From: Blepharisma stoltei
Lineage: Eukaryota > Ciliophora > Heterotrichea > Heterotrichida > Blepharismidae
Direction: 5' to 3'
Length of the DNA stretch: 64,000 bases
NCBI GenBank assembly: GCA_914767885.1
Contig: CAJZBQ010000033.1
Location: 930,001 to 994,000, forward strand
Shown piece by piece: positions 34,590 through 47,000 of the stretch. Each line of letters begins with the position of its first letter. Position 1 is the stretch's first letter. The translations under genes and the position numbers were made by a program. The notes beneath the pieces were generated by a model that did no database searches, was not told the origin of the DNA, and saw only the letters and a program-made list of their open reading frames with translations.

Positions 34590-34717
34590 CTTTAATTTTT
34601 CTTGATAAAAAGATATCAGTTTCCTGCTAGAAAAATAATATTTTATAATAGTTAAATATAAAAACCTAGAAAATAAATATAATGAAATCTATTTATAACT
34701 AACAATTTATAAAGATT

Positions 34718-35948
34718 TTATTGTTGAATAATATCAGCAAGGTTTTCTTGAAATAAACCGATTTCTTCTCTTAAAATTTGTTCTATTTGAGTACTTGTTT
34801 GTTCTGCTTGATTATCTCGATTCCCAAAGTAATTAAAAAATGAAGAAAACGAAGAAATGGTCAGATTTTTTGTTTCAGGCTTCAAAAATTCCTGGTTGCA
34901 TAAAGGACATTTAGGATTACTATTATTAAGAATCCAAGTTCTTATGCATTTTACATGATGCACATGGCCACATGAAATTTTGCTGCACTTGCTTGAAGGT
35001 AGTGATTCCAAACAAATGCAGCATTTTTCATTGCAATATTTTTGTAAATCATTTTTGCTCATAACTGGGTATTTTTTTAAGAAGCTTTTCATTGAATATA
35101 TATAATTTCTGAACCTTCTATACAAATCAATAAATTCAAATGCAAAAATTTGCACTTTCATTATCACAAAAAATTGTATAGGGCTTGTCAGTATCCAATC
35201 AGAATACCTAATCGCAATATGCAGTCACCGTACAGTGTTAACTACTATTTCAAATAACTGAAAGCCCATTTCAGTAGGTGACGCTATAGCAGAATTCAGA
35301 CTTAACTGATATAAAATCAAAAAGTTTTCTTTTAAAACTAACAGCCCTTCATAATTAACCAGTAAAATCATCATTCACCCAGCGCTATAAAAAAACTTTG
35401 AGCTCCCAATCATAAACATTAGTCCCATAAACGCTGATATAAAGCTAAATTTCTTTAAATTCCTCACTTGATTATTTGCAAGTCTATGTTTTGCAGTCAC
35501 ACAAATTACCTTGCAAGAGCAATAATAAAAGCAAATTGTTGCCCAAATCGCGATTTCCATACCAACATAGTTGCTATCACCTATAGAAATGACTACAAAT
35601 TGTAAAAGCATAGAATCATTCATTAGAATTTCATATGCTTTTTTGCTTTCGTTATAAGATAAAGGCGGATATACTAAAAAATAGATGCTCCCCCTTTAAA
35701 TTGATTGGAACAACAAATTCATCCAATTCAAAGTTATCCATTTTTATTTAAAAATTATATTAAATTAATATAAAAATTTATCGATTCAAAGTACTAACTT
35801 TGTTTAAATATCGCCCTTAAAATAAAAGTTATAGCTAAATTTTTGATTTTGGAGGCATTAACTTAGATATTAAGATATTTGAAGAGAAATCATTATTATT
35901 AAAAATTAAAATTTTGTCCCAATTTAAGCAAGGGAGTTATAAGAGCAT
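34718..35948 (-). CDS. Multi-pass ER-type RING E3 ligase (HRD1-like)
   Basis: The ATG at 35948 is followed after three codons by a 256-bp IES (35682-35937). Total 975 nt, 324 residues. The N-terminal two thirds form several membrane spans (LLQFVVISIG, MEIAIWATICFYYC, FISAFMGLMFMIG). The RING near residues 224-262 reads CCICLESLPSSKC, CGHVHHVKCIRTWI, CPLCN: a RING-H2 with the layout of HRD1/synoviolin. Two TGA codons give Trp inside the membrane part. The probable role is ubiquitination in ER-associated degradation. It lacks a long Pro-rich tail and is shorter than fungal HRD1, so another membrane RING family is possible. Confidence 0.75.
35682..35937. mobile_element. 256-bp IES, CTTTAAATTG-core MITE, next to the start codon
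   Basis: Left part GCTCCCCCTTTAAATTG with a degenerate inverted copy; right end CCCAATTTAAGCAAGGGAGTTA. Removal joins MLLY to FLVYPPL. Confidence 0.75.
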
Positions 35949-37177
35949 TTATTTATTTTCCCATTGAATCATATCAAAATAAAAAAAAGTATAGGAAAAA
36001 TCAGGTAATTAGTCTTTGCTCTTTTTTTAAAATGGGTTGCAAAACCAGACATAAGCAAATATCTGGTGAATTCTCAATTATCCATCAATATGAGTATGCT
36101 AAGTTAATAAAATTTAGAGGATTAATAATTTGATATAGAGCTAATTAATTAATTAAGCTATTCAATTATCACGATTCGTGATAATCTAAAAGATAAAAAA
36201 TACTCTTTATATTGTTTAAGTATATTTTATATTTTAACTGATGGAAATTCTTGGAATGGCAACATTTTTAGCGTCTCAAAATTTTCGAACTCTTTATTTT
36301 GGCATAAGTCTTCTGAAAATTGAAACTCAAAGAACTTTTACCCATCATGCGTTTTCTTTTGAAATTTATCTGTAGATTGGATTTGAGCACAAATCTAATA
36401 AGAAAGAACCTTTTTAGACAAAATTTCTGCCATCTTTATTTTTGTATGGTCTTTAAAAATTTAAAACTTTTTCCCAATGATACGTTTTCTTTAAAAATTT
36501 AAGCCTAGTATTTTAAGAATTCTATTTTACGCATTCTGGATTTAAACACAAATTAAGCAAGAATATCAATATTTATAAAAATTTTCGCCATATTTATTTC
36601 TGCATACTTCTTTAAAAAATTAAAGTCAAAGAACTTTTTGTAAATCATAAATTTTTTTTTAAAATTAAAATTTAAGCATTACTAGATTTATATATAGATT
36701 CCAGATTTGAGCACAAGTCAAACAGAAATACCATTTATTGAAAATTTCTACCATCTATATTTCGCATCGTATCTTTTAAAATAAACCTCAAAGAACATTT
36801 TATCCAATCATATATTTTCTCTTAAAATTTATATTTAAACTTAATATTATTGAATCTTTATTTTATTATTTTACACAGATTGTATTTGAGCACGAATTAA
36901 ACAAGAAATACTTTTAATAATTTTAGAAATTAAAATATGGAATTTTATCAGAAATCACTATTTATAAATTTGGCAGGCTAAATTAATAACCATATGAAGG
37001 TTATTTTAGTTTAATAAAACGCAAATTTCCAAGAAATAAATTCTCAATCTAAGGTCTTTATTTTATATATTGGAAAGAATACAAAGCTTTGCATCTTTTC
37101 AGCCAAATATTCAAATTGAATTACACTTTTCAATTGCATTAATGCTTTAATTTATTAAAACATTTATATTTTGATTT
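35949..37177. other. 1.2-kb A+T-rich stretch with a degenerate satellite
   Basis: No gene seen. The centre (36295-36915) is a tandem repeat; the flanks are plain A+T-rich. Confidence 0.5.
36295..36915 (+). repeat. Degenerate tandem repeat, unit about 165-180 bp, four copies
   Basis: The motif GGATTTGAGCACAAAT recurs at about 36374, 36538, 36701 and 36882 with changes. It is followed each time by AAGAAA, AATTTCTGCCAT and CTTTAAAA blocks in the same order. Units have drifted strongly. Confidence 0.75.
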
Positions 37178-37509
37178 AATGCAAACAGCTTATTGACGAA
37201 AAAGAGAGGATAAGAAATTATTCGACACACTATATAGGTTTACCTGATAAAGGCCCGTGCAAAACATTGAAAATCAAGTGAGTTGCTGTAGTACAGAAAA
37301 ACATGATGCTGAGGATCATGAAGATGCAAACTGCTGGGCTCGATCTGATAAGGAAAAAGGTCGATGAAAGTCCTGAGCTTAAAAATGATGGGAGTAAGAA
37401 AGCTAAAGCTGTAAATGTAGAAAGCACCAAGCCTGATAGAGAAAAGTTTAAAGTGGAGATAGCTTGCAAACCTGTGTTTAGCGTAGCTGAGAAACGCATT
37501 GGATTATAA
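37178..37509. CDS. Short coding region of uncertain strand
   Basis: Composition rises here as in exons, but three readings compete. Plus strand: a frame ending KPVFSVAEKRIGL at 37509. Plus strand from ATG 37178 with a 15-nt intron GTTTACCTGATAAAG gives about 60 codons. Minus strand: ATG at 37499, hydrophobic segments (SGLVLSTFTALAF, VCIFMILSIMFF) and a 14-nt GTAAACCTATATAG that looks like a local intron. The minus reading would be a small membrane protein. I cannot choose, and no family is recognised. Confidence 0.4.
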
Positions 37510-37861
37510 TTTTTATTATGAAATATTAGCTGGCTGATATAAATTAGCAGACAAATAGAGATTAGAATAATTTATAATCTTGAATACAATAAATAAGTAA
37601 AATTTCTTATTAAAAATAGTAGCTTTTATAATTAAGAAATAAAGGAATAGATATGTAGCTGATATAAAAATTAACACAATGTTAGACTTGTTAAGTCCAA
37701 AAATAAAAAATATTATTGTTTATTAAAGAATAAAACAATAGAAAAATTTTTATTTTAAAAAAAGCCTATTTTGAATAATTATCTTCTTCATTCCAATTCT
37801 CGCTGATTTTAATAATTTTAATCATTCCATTTTGATAAAGAGGATTATATTAATTCCTCAT
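37510..37861. other. Intergenic, nothing recognised
   Basis: A+T-rich, about 350 bp, downstream of the carrier gene. Confidence 0.5.
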
Positions 37862-38812
37862 TTAGTTTATTGAGCGCAAGAATTCCAAAATATAAATTGG
37901 TAAGAGCGAGCTGATGAAGAGTTTTCCTACAAAAGGCCAATATCCCACGTAGAATCCCCATATGGATTCTCTATGAAGAGTTTTGGAAAAGCAGTCTGAG
38001 AAGCTTCTGTAAATTTCGTGCCCTTCTTTTTGGATCTGCAGTTTAGTTTTAATGTTGTCAAATGGCAGAGCAAAGATCCCGCCTGCAAGAGATGCAAATA
38101 AAGCTGCCAATGCTTTTACTCCAGTCACATCTCCCCAGTTGTTGGCCAAGAAAGACTTAGTTTGGTCATAGGTGCCGAGCATGCCAAAAGATAGCATAGA
38201 TTTATGAAGGGAGTTTGGTAGGGCTCCAGCAAGCATATCCTCTATAAAGAAACCTCCTATTCGCAAGCTTCCTTTTTTTATAGAAAATTTTATATTATTA
38301 TAATACAAACTCAGTTTATTTGACTAAAAGAGCTTACCGTTCCCAAAAAGACTAGGGACTGAGAGTAGGCCTTTGTACTGATATGCCAATTCTGGCGTAA
38401 GCACATAACTAGCCTGCATTCTTGTAAGAATCACGTCTAGAGGGTTTAAAAGGAAGGCCATTATAAAGCTAGCGGTCATCGCACACACTGTTTTGCTAAT
38501 AGTCGAAACTGAATGATATCTATCTTGATTTGCTTCGCTTGAGAGGAAATGATGATATATATAGGTTCTCCCAATGCCGAAAGTGAAAGTTCTTAATAAA
38601 GCTGGGCCAAATCCTGTATACAAAGCTGACCATCCTTTTTGGGCGACTGCTGATTGGGCAAGAGGACTGCCTCTTATGATCTCAACCTTATTATTCATAG
38701 CGCGGATCTGCTGGCTGACTTTCATAAAGTCTAAAGGCTGAGATATAAATAACGAAAGTGTTGTAGCAATGGCTCCTACAGTGGCTCGAGTTGATGAGTG
38801 AGAGTCAGACAT
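37862..38812 (-). CDS. Mitochondrial carrier (SLC25 family), oxoglutarate/dicarboxylate-like
   Basis: The ATG is at 38812 and the TAA at 37862. After one 54-bp IES (38281-38334) it is 897 nt, 298 residues, the standard carrier length. Three repeats are visible, each with the Px[D/E]xx[K/R] signature: QPLDFMKV, NPLDVILTRMQ, LPFDNIKTKLQ. Also GALPNSLHKSMLSFG and GFYVGYWPF on the matrix side. The overall pattern is closest to the malate/oxoglutarate and dicarboxylate group, but substrate cannot be fixed by eye. Inner mitochondrial membrane. Confidence 0.85.
38281..38334. other. 54-bp short IES
   Basis: TA at 38335 to TA at 38281. Removal joins SLFGNG to IKKGSLR; otherwise an in-frame TAG follows at once. 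The carrier fold makes this one of the best supported short IESs. Confidence 0.85.
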
Positions 38813-39082
38813 ATTATTGGTGATTTTTCAAAAAAATTAGAAAATAAAATCTTTTTGGATAGAATTCTATTTTAGAGGAAATTTTAAATTTTCTATCTGT
38901 AGAAGAGATTTAGTTTGCTTAAAATATATTTAAAAAATCAAACTATTGATAAAGATTAGCATTATAAGATGTCCAATGATTTGGTTTTTATTTTAAACTA
39001 ATGGTATCTAATAAAGATTAATTAGGGATTGATATAATAGCAGTTAAGCATAACTTATAAAAATATCTTTTCAAAGATTACT

Positions 39083-40606
39083 TTATTTGGATATCAAAAA
39101 AAAAATATTAATCCTCTTTTCTCATATATCATAAACACTTAACAGAAATCAGCCACCCCTATTCCACTTTCTCAATTTATGCAGTCAGCAATTTGATAGC
39201 TTATCAGTATCGCTAACTTGATTATTAGAATCAGATTTTTCATTTATAGCCCTTTCATATGGCAGCCTATTATTTCTTATTCACCAATATACTTTATTTG
39301 ACTGCCTGTTAAAACCAATCGTTTTAAGCGAGGATTTTTCTTATCTTTCTTTAACGATATGAAATCCTTTCCAGAGAACGGCGGCAGCAGAGATAGAGCA
39401 TGATAATTATTTTATATCTACCAAATAGCTTAATTAGCTAGCTGTCTAATTTTATTGCACAATCTTTCCTCCAGATTAAAATGCTGCATACATCCTAGCG
39501 CTTTATTATCCAAGATCCTTTGGCCTTCATTAAAATTGCTTTTTCTAAATTGCTCCATGTAATGGAGAGTTATTTCAGATACAATGCTATTTAAATTCAC
39601 TAAATTCCAGTTTAATTGGCTAACTGCAAAAAGCTCTTCTAATATCTCTACAAGGTGCGGGTAATTATCTATTGAAATTTCTCTTCATAAAAGCATATTG
39701 AATTTGAATTCAAGAATTTGTAGCGGGTGCTCAAAAGTCCCAAATTTTTCTATTTGCCCATTCAAAAGCAAATGTAGTCAATCATGTATTTCTTTAGCTC
39801 CCCCTCTAAAACCAAGCAAAACTATTGGAAAACCACTGTTTTTCAGGGCAAGCAAAAAATTTTTTAGAGACCTCGCGATTAGCTATAGGCCAGCCTTTAT
39901 CCCTTCCACCCTGATTGTTTTATTTTAAATAAAACATGAAAATAAGAAGGCACACTCATCTTTATAAATTTAGCAGCCAAACTAATTTTAGCAGTTTCAT
40001 CTAAACTGATACCTTCGGGGGATGGAAAGAAGGATGAGTCAAGATCGAGATATAAACGTTCTCGCGTAATATAATTAATAATTCTACAATGGGTTTTTGT
40101 AGCAATTTCATTTGAATTAGAAAATTGTATTCCAAAAAAATTTAATTTATAAAATTTTTACTAAAAATTAGCCTTAGTGAGTGATAAAACCAGCTCACTC
40201 TTAATAGGGAAGTAATTGATTTTATATCTAAAAAGGATTCACTAAGCTTGTGAGAGAAATCTAAGATAAGTCCTTGAATATCAAGATATGCGTATTTAGA
40301 AAGGTGAAGTAATTTTTTTGCACATTTATGAGCAAGTGCAGGAAAAAAGTTCTGCTGCTTTATGCCGAATTTGAAGAGCATGAAGTTGATATAAATTGAT
40401 ATAGAGGTTTGTAAATTCTCGTCGAGGCTGAGCTCGTGGATTTCGCGGTCCAGCTTTTCAAGTGCATCCCAATCAGAAACATCAGCTTTTAAGACTAGGT
40501 TTAGAATGTCTTGTATTTCAGCGACAGATGCGGTTTTAAGTGCTTTTTCAATGTTAGATAAGCAGTGTCTTACTGAAATTAAAATATCTATGGGCATGAT
40601 ATCCAT
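39083..40606 (-). CDS. Unidentified helical protein with disturbed frame
   Basis: Strong codon character from ATG 40606: VRHCLSNIEKALK, LSKYAYLDIQGLILD, then after a 41-bp IES TRERLYLDLDSSFF, and farther LALKNSGFPIVLLGFRGG, EHPLQILEFKFNMLLW. Near 39890 a +1 shift and an in-frame TAG separate KQSGWKG from IARSLKNFL; this may be an assembly error, an unrecognised insert or real damage. Downstream a possible 27-bp IES (39404-39430) and a 14-nt GTTTTAACAGGCAG would extend the frame to TAA at 39085. No family recognised. Confidence 0.55.
39404..39430. other. Possible 27-bp IES
   Basis: TA-bounded; removal joins KIRQLAN to YHALSLLPP. Very short and weakly supported. Confidence 0.35.
40128..40168. 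other. 41-bp short IES
   Basis: Removal joins YHSLRL to QFSNSNE in the unidentified gene and avoids TAA. Confidence 0.7.
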
Positions 40607-41057
40607 TTTCTTATTATAGAATCGTGATTCTCGTGGACTTATAAATATTAGAGTATGCTTTATAAGGAACTCAGTATCATAGAACAGAAAATTATATAAT
40701 GTTTATTAGAAATAAAGACTGGCTGATCTAGGCATCTTCATAGCACTTCTCTTGTAAATTGCATTTCAATTGTGATTGAAATGAGAATAAACCTATATAG
40801 TAAGTATCAGCTCTTTTTGACATCATTATGCAGAAGTCTAACATGCACATCACATACCTTTATATTAAAATCTTGATTCCTTAAGCCTTCACTATTGTCC
40901 TCTCGATTTAGCCATAATTATTATAAAAACCATTTTATTTATTAAATAATTCTTTAATATAAGGTATTACTTTAGAGCAATGTGAATGAATAATTATATT
41001 TTGCAAGCATATAAATTTTATTTATAATTAAAATTTATTTCGAAATTCATTATTTAG
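40607..41057. other. Intergenic, nothing recognised
   Basis: 451 bp of A+T-rich sequence between dynein (3' end) and the next same-strand gene. Confidence 0.5.
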
Positions 41058-44000
41058 CTACTCTGAACCAATAAGGAATAAAGCTGCTCCACTGATAATG
41101 CGCTCTTCAGCTCTCCCTGCATTTGGCAGTGTCAAAGTGCACAACAACTTATCTCTTTCAAGCGAATAATACAGCGGAATTTTCACAGCATTTTCTTCAT
41201 ACGGCTCCTTCGCATCTCTTCTTACCCAGGCAATACTGCAGACAGGCAAAGGCATCAATTCTGAGCTTGAAGGGCTTGGCGCCGTCAACCCTCCTCTAGA
41301 AAACTCACATCCTTGCATTAGCAAGCCTTTCAGTTGCATCCCATTTTGCATTTGTGAGTCAAAAGTGGTCATCAGCTTTAGCTGCTCCATAGGAGTTCCC
41401 AGCTTTCTTGAAGTGAGCTGTCTCAATGCATTTAAGAAAGTTTCAGGGTGGAATAGCTCTCCTAAAGCAATTGAGTCAGAAAATAAATTTCCGCTCCTCA
41501 TCCCTTCAACCCACTTTTTCAGAGCATTAGTACGCCTCACAAGAGCTCTAAGCCAAGGTACAGGACTTGACGGTCCTTCCCACATATCAGACCAACTATC
41601 AGGGACTAAATTTTGTAGCAGGGCTTTGGCGTCATTTTCCATATCACTAGTCAATAGTCCTTGTCCAGAAATTACTTTATTGATTCCGTCTAGCGCCAAA
41701 TGCACTTTTTCTTGCATTTTGAAGGCATATTTTGCTTCCATGAAGACAAAACTTTCTAAAGGATCGTCACTTTCTGCTAAATTCCCTTTAAACTTCTCTC
41801 CTGACCTTTGCAAAGTTTGCCACAAGTTCCAAAGTGGGCCAAGCTTAATGCTCCATTCTTCTCTGTCAAACTCTAGCTCTTCTTGACTGACTGCAGATAA
41901 CTGCTTTAGCTGTTTTATTACATTGGAGCTATTGAACCTTTGGACTGACCTGTCAATATTTAAAGGAAGCCCAAATAGTGATGGGGAGTCTGTATCTGGC
42001 ATTCTGTCTATAAGCGATATATAATCATTGTAATTTTTAGAATTGGGAAGTCTCAGCTCAGGAGAAAGCTGCCCATTAGTAAAAGTCTGCTGGGAGAAAA
42101 ACTGATCAAGATAGGTATTTAACACTTTTAAGTCAAAAATATTGTCAACTCTGCCACCGTAGACTGCATTTTCTAATAAACCTTTGAGTGCTGACCATTG
42201 AACAGGGTTTCTTTCAAGGATTTTTTCGAGTAAAGTAGCCCCAGCTCTTAAGTCAGGCAGTGAAAACTCATAGAACTTGGACCATCCTTGTGGGATATAA
42301 GTTCTCCTTTCTTGGACTATTGCGTGGAACCAGGCCAATGCAAATAATGCTTGTGCTCGCAAAACGTTGCCTTGCTCAATATACTGAGGGGTCCAAGATT
42401 GGTAAGTTCTTTGCATGTTTTTCTTGATCCCAGGAGGCGACTCATAAGTAATTTTTAGAGAAGACTGCAATAAAATGGCTGGGAATTTTAAGTGAGGCTC
42501 GGTAGTCAGCCACAGTCTGAAGTTTTCATGAGGTCTTAAGATTTTCAGCTCTTTTTCTAATGAAGGCAGCCAGCTTGTAACTAAATGGAGATTTTTAAGA
42601 CAAACCCAGTCTCCTTTGTGGGCAGCTTCTCTCAGCACTTTTAGTGCCTCTTCATTTTGACCACCACCCATAGCCATTTGGTGGTATTTAGCCCTTCCTA
42701 CGACTTCTTCTGCAAACTCTTCTAGCTCTTTAGTAGGATCAGACCCAGGTGACACAATAAGTAGCACAGGCTCAATTGACGAAGTTTCATTTTTGTATAG
42801 ATCTTGCAAAGAGAGAGCGGAGGGGTTTATGTCTTTTTCAGCAAGACCTTCACTTACAAAGAGAGTCATTGCACTTTCAAGACGATCTGGCCTGAGGACT
42901 TTTACTAGTAGTAATTTTTGGAATGGGGAAACTCTGCTTTGGATTTGTGAAGGAAATTCGAGCTCACATTGAGGAGACTGTCCCCATGACCTCCACAGTT
43001 CATTGTTGTCTAATTGAATGCTGTTGATAAGCCTAGGCAAGGTGGCGCCAAACATGCCGAATTCGTCTCTTCTGTCTTCTGAAGCCCAGTTAGGGAAAAG
43101 ACGCCCAGCATCACCGGTTACTGCGACTTCTCCTTTTAAGAATTCCCATTCATTGACTTCGAATAGCTCTGGCTTGATTCCTTTGATAAAGTGAAGCCCA
43201 AACATAAGCCTATCGCTCTTAAATAGTGATCTTGATACATTTAGATAGACCAAGCGGACTAAAGTTCGTCCTAAGTTGTCAAGTTTGACCTGAAGGTTGT
43301 TGGATGGCTTTTGAGATTTCAAGGCTTTTGAGAAAATCCTAAGGAAGCTTTCTAATGAAAATTGATACATATTGTTCGTTTTCTGCAAATCCTGGAGCAG
43401 TGAAAAAATGGTTGATCCATGCGAAGCCAGTGGCCTGTAAACCTCTCTTTGCTCGTCTAATGATAACTGCAGCTCATGAGACTTGTTTAAGGATTCTGAT
43501 ATGCTGATGCTGCTTTCTTTTGTCCTATTTAAGCTTTCTATAAGAGTTTTATTTTCCAAAATATTGCCTTCAGCTGTTGCCAATTCTTCTAATAATTGCT
43601 TTTCTAAAGTCGCCAACTGCACTTTTAGCTGCTCTTCTTTAGCCAACATCTCTGTTTTCTGTTTTTCCAGTTCAGGCTGCTCATGGTTCAAAATAATACT
43701 CAGTAGCTGTCCTTCCAGTCCTGACCTTGTAACAGTGAAATTCACCAAATTAATCACAGAAAATGCATTTGGCGGTACATCAATATGGGAATCTCTTGTG
43801 CATAAGAACAGCCTAAACGTTTCTGAGTAGTCAATTAGCTTATCTCCAATCTGAACCATCCACCTTGGCCCTTGCTTTACTAAATCTAGCCTTAAAAGTG
43901 GGAACAAAAGTGCCTCAACCTTATCAATTTCTTGAATAATCAAAGTTTTCCCAAACCTTACTGCAAGCTCCAGCTGACTTGTAAACCTCACATCGCTTTG

Positions 44001-47000
44001 GTTCAGAACTTCTAGCTGTCCTGCTTCTTGTGTTTTTAGCCATGATGTCGCTGTGGATGCTGGGTCTACTATAAGAGGTGTTTTGCTTGAGTTAAAAATG
44101 ACTATCGCATTTTCCATTGACAAAGAGTCTCCAGGAAGTCCTTCGCCTTTCCATCTGAGCATTTCGCTTTCTGAAGACATGAACTTTCGGAAGTCATAGC
44201 TAAGTGACCCAGCTGACCCTTTCCACTGCTTCATTATGTTTTCTCTGATATCTTCACTGTGTGGAGACAGATAAGTTACAAAGCCTGCAGAGACCATTGA
44301 ATTCTTTGGCATCATGTCTAAGTTACCTTGAAGTTCTTTTAGCTGCTGTTCCCACCTACCTTTTTCGCCGCTTAATTTTCCTAGTAGGTCTTGAGCACTG
44401 CTTAATGTTCCTTCCGCGATGCTGAGCTCATTTTTCAGCTGCTCAGCTTCTGAGGTACGTTTGGAGAAGTTGCTGCGGAGGCTTTCTACCATTTTTCCAA
44501 GGCCGTCGAGCTGCTCTTCACACTCCATCATACGTTTCTGGGAAGTTTCCATTAATCTTGTGGCACGCTCTAAGTCGTCTTCAAGTGGTCGGATTTTTTC
44601 AAGAATTAAGGAGTACTGCAGTAGGGCTTGGACCCAGGCTGCCATAGGTGAGGCTGCTACAGAGGCTCGTTGGATTACTGATGGCTCAAAGCTGGAAGCT
44701 TTCTTATTGACTAGTCCCCATACGTCGTTTCTGACCTCTGGAGTTATAAGCCTTGGGTTGTAGTTTACCAGATTGTTGATAACACTTCGGCCTTTTAAGA
44801 ACTCTTTCATAGAGTTCCAGGACGAATCGTAATTTCCCATCAGTCTGAGAACTGCACTTAGCACATCATGGACTGGTTCTGGAGGCAGCCTCAAAGCTTT
44901 GAGCTCGTCCAGGCTTTCTTTTCTAATCGAGCCAACTGCTTTTTGGGCCTCTTCGAGCATAGGTTGAATCCCAGCCATTTCTCTTTCGACTACTGATTTT
45001 CGTTCATTTATTTTGATATTTTCTGATTGAAGCTGCTTTGAAAGGACTTCTTGCTCTTGCTTAGACTCTGCTGCCTTTTCCATTGCTTTCGTGATCTGTT
45101 CTAAAGCTTGATCTGCTTCTTTTTGCTTTGTGGCAAGCAGCTTCTTTTGATGCTCTGCTTTAACTTTTAAGTCATTCACCAGTGTTTCTGCTTCTTTTAG
45201 CTTCCCAAGACCAGCTTTCAAATGGCTGCTTTGTCCTCCTTGTGAGGAGAATTTGCTTTTCACGATGTTTCTGAAGGTTTTAACTTCTTGTGCTAACAAG
45301 TGAAAAATAACGGAAAAAAAATCAGTGAGCAAAAAATTTTTTAAAATTATTCTATAGAAAATTATTAAATGAAATTTTATTGAATACATTTTTCCTTTCT
45401 ATTTTGCGAATTGAGATTTTTTAAATTTTTCAAGTGAATTATATTATCAAATTTAACTTATTTTTCTCTTAGGAGAGGGAATAAGTAAATCCATGTAGTT
45501 TCTCATAACTGATTTAGGTACTGACTTGTGCATATTGATGCTTAAATCTACGATTTCTTGCTTATCATGCAGTTCTTGAATTTGTTCTCCTAGTTCTATA
45601 TGGGCAATAGCATTCATGCTTTCTTTGCTCCATGGCTGCAGCCAGAGGATAGAGCATCTTGTAAATAGTGCAGGGTTGCTAGCAGTATATACAGAGTACA
45701 AAGGATGTGAATGATCCAAACTTAGAATAATCCTCAAATTCTTCCTGACCAAGCTACAGAAGTACTCATACAAAGTTTTACATTTGCCCTCTTGCCTCAT
45801 TTGGTCAGCCAAAGGTGCTAATAAAGGCTCAATTTCTTCAGTTGCATAGAGTCCAGGCACTTCTCCACCTCCCAATAAGCTATTCAGCAGCTGCAAGAAC
45901 TCAGGCCTAACCAATTGATAGTCCTCCAAAAACAGCACAGTCCCTTTCCCCTCAACTCCAGCTATTTGCAATACCGATTTTAAGTCTTTCCTGAACTCTT
46001 TATCATTATAATCATAAATGGCGACATAGGTGAAATTTTCTTCCTGAGCTCATTTTATTATTATGAGGTTCGGTTTCCTGAAAAATCTTATCTAGTCACA
46101 TCTGATAAGTATAATAAGTATAGGGAAGGGTGCAAATCCTCCTGTCTCAATCCTTTGGATATTTAGAAAGTTTAAGACTTACCTTCTCAGCACATTCGGG
46201 TGACCTTTAGGCGGGATTGTACATGAGCTGAGTGGCACGACAATTTGATGCCTGCTCATATGGCGTGCCATTTTAAGCTGCATGATGGCGGGCAACGCCA
46301 CTAGCTTTGGCAAACCCCCTTTTCTAGATACTATAAACATCTAATTAATATCAGCTTGAACTCTTTATCAGTATATTCTCTAGTGATATTTGGTGAAAAA
46401 AATTGAAGATTCAGCATATGGGAGACAAGGAGACTTGTGCTTCTTCGGCCGACGCCGCTTTCTCCGACCATTAGTATACACCCGCCTGGGACTGATAAGT
46501 TTCTGTTTACTTTAGCGATGTTGCTCATAGACTCGTCGAAAACGTGGAAGTGCAACTCTCTGAACTCTCGCTCATAGGCAAGCAGACCGCTGGCGATTAT
46601 TTTTCTGAGATCTTCTTCAGACACACGGCCCATGCCTGGGATACCTTTAATAGCTGCTTCATGGGTTGAAGACCACGTCAAGAAAAATGCTTTAATTCCT
46701 TCATTATAGCCAAGCCCAGATCTCAGCTGGCTGTTTAAGATTGCATCAAATTGGACTGAATGTTCTCTAGAGACCAGTCGATCTTTAAATACTCGAACTG
46801 CTTCATATCCCCATACTTCGTGAAGCTGAGGAGGGCTTTTGGCTTCATATCTTAGCAGGTTGAAAGTCCATTGTGTTACGTCTCTAGGTGTAAATAAATA
46901 GTGCCTGTGCTCATCATATGGGAATCTTGTTTTCACGTTTACAAATAGATCTACCATTGATTGGGCTAGTCTTGCAGCTTGGTCAGGGTTTCCAGCGATG

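Noticed and set aside
45294-45389. Dynein ORF start MYSIKFHLIIFYRII at 45389
   Set aside because: This is IES sequence read in frame; the dynein coding sequence continues upstream past it.
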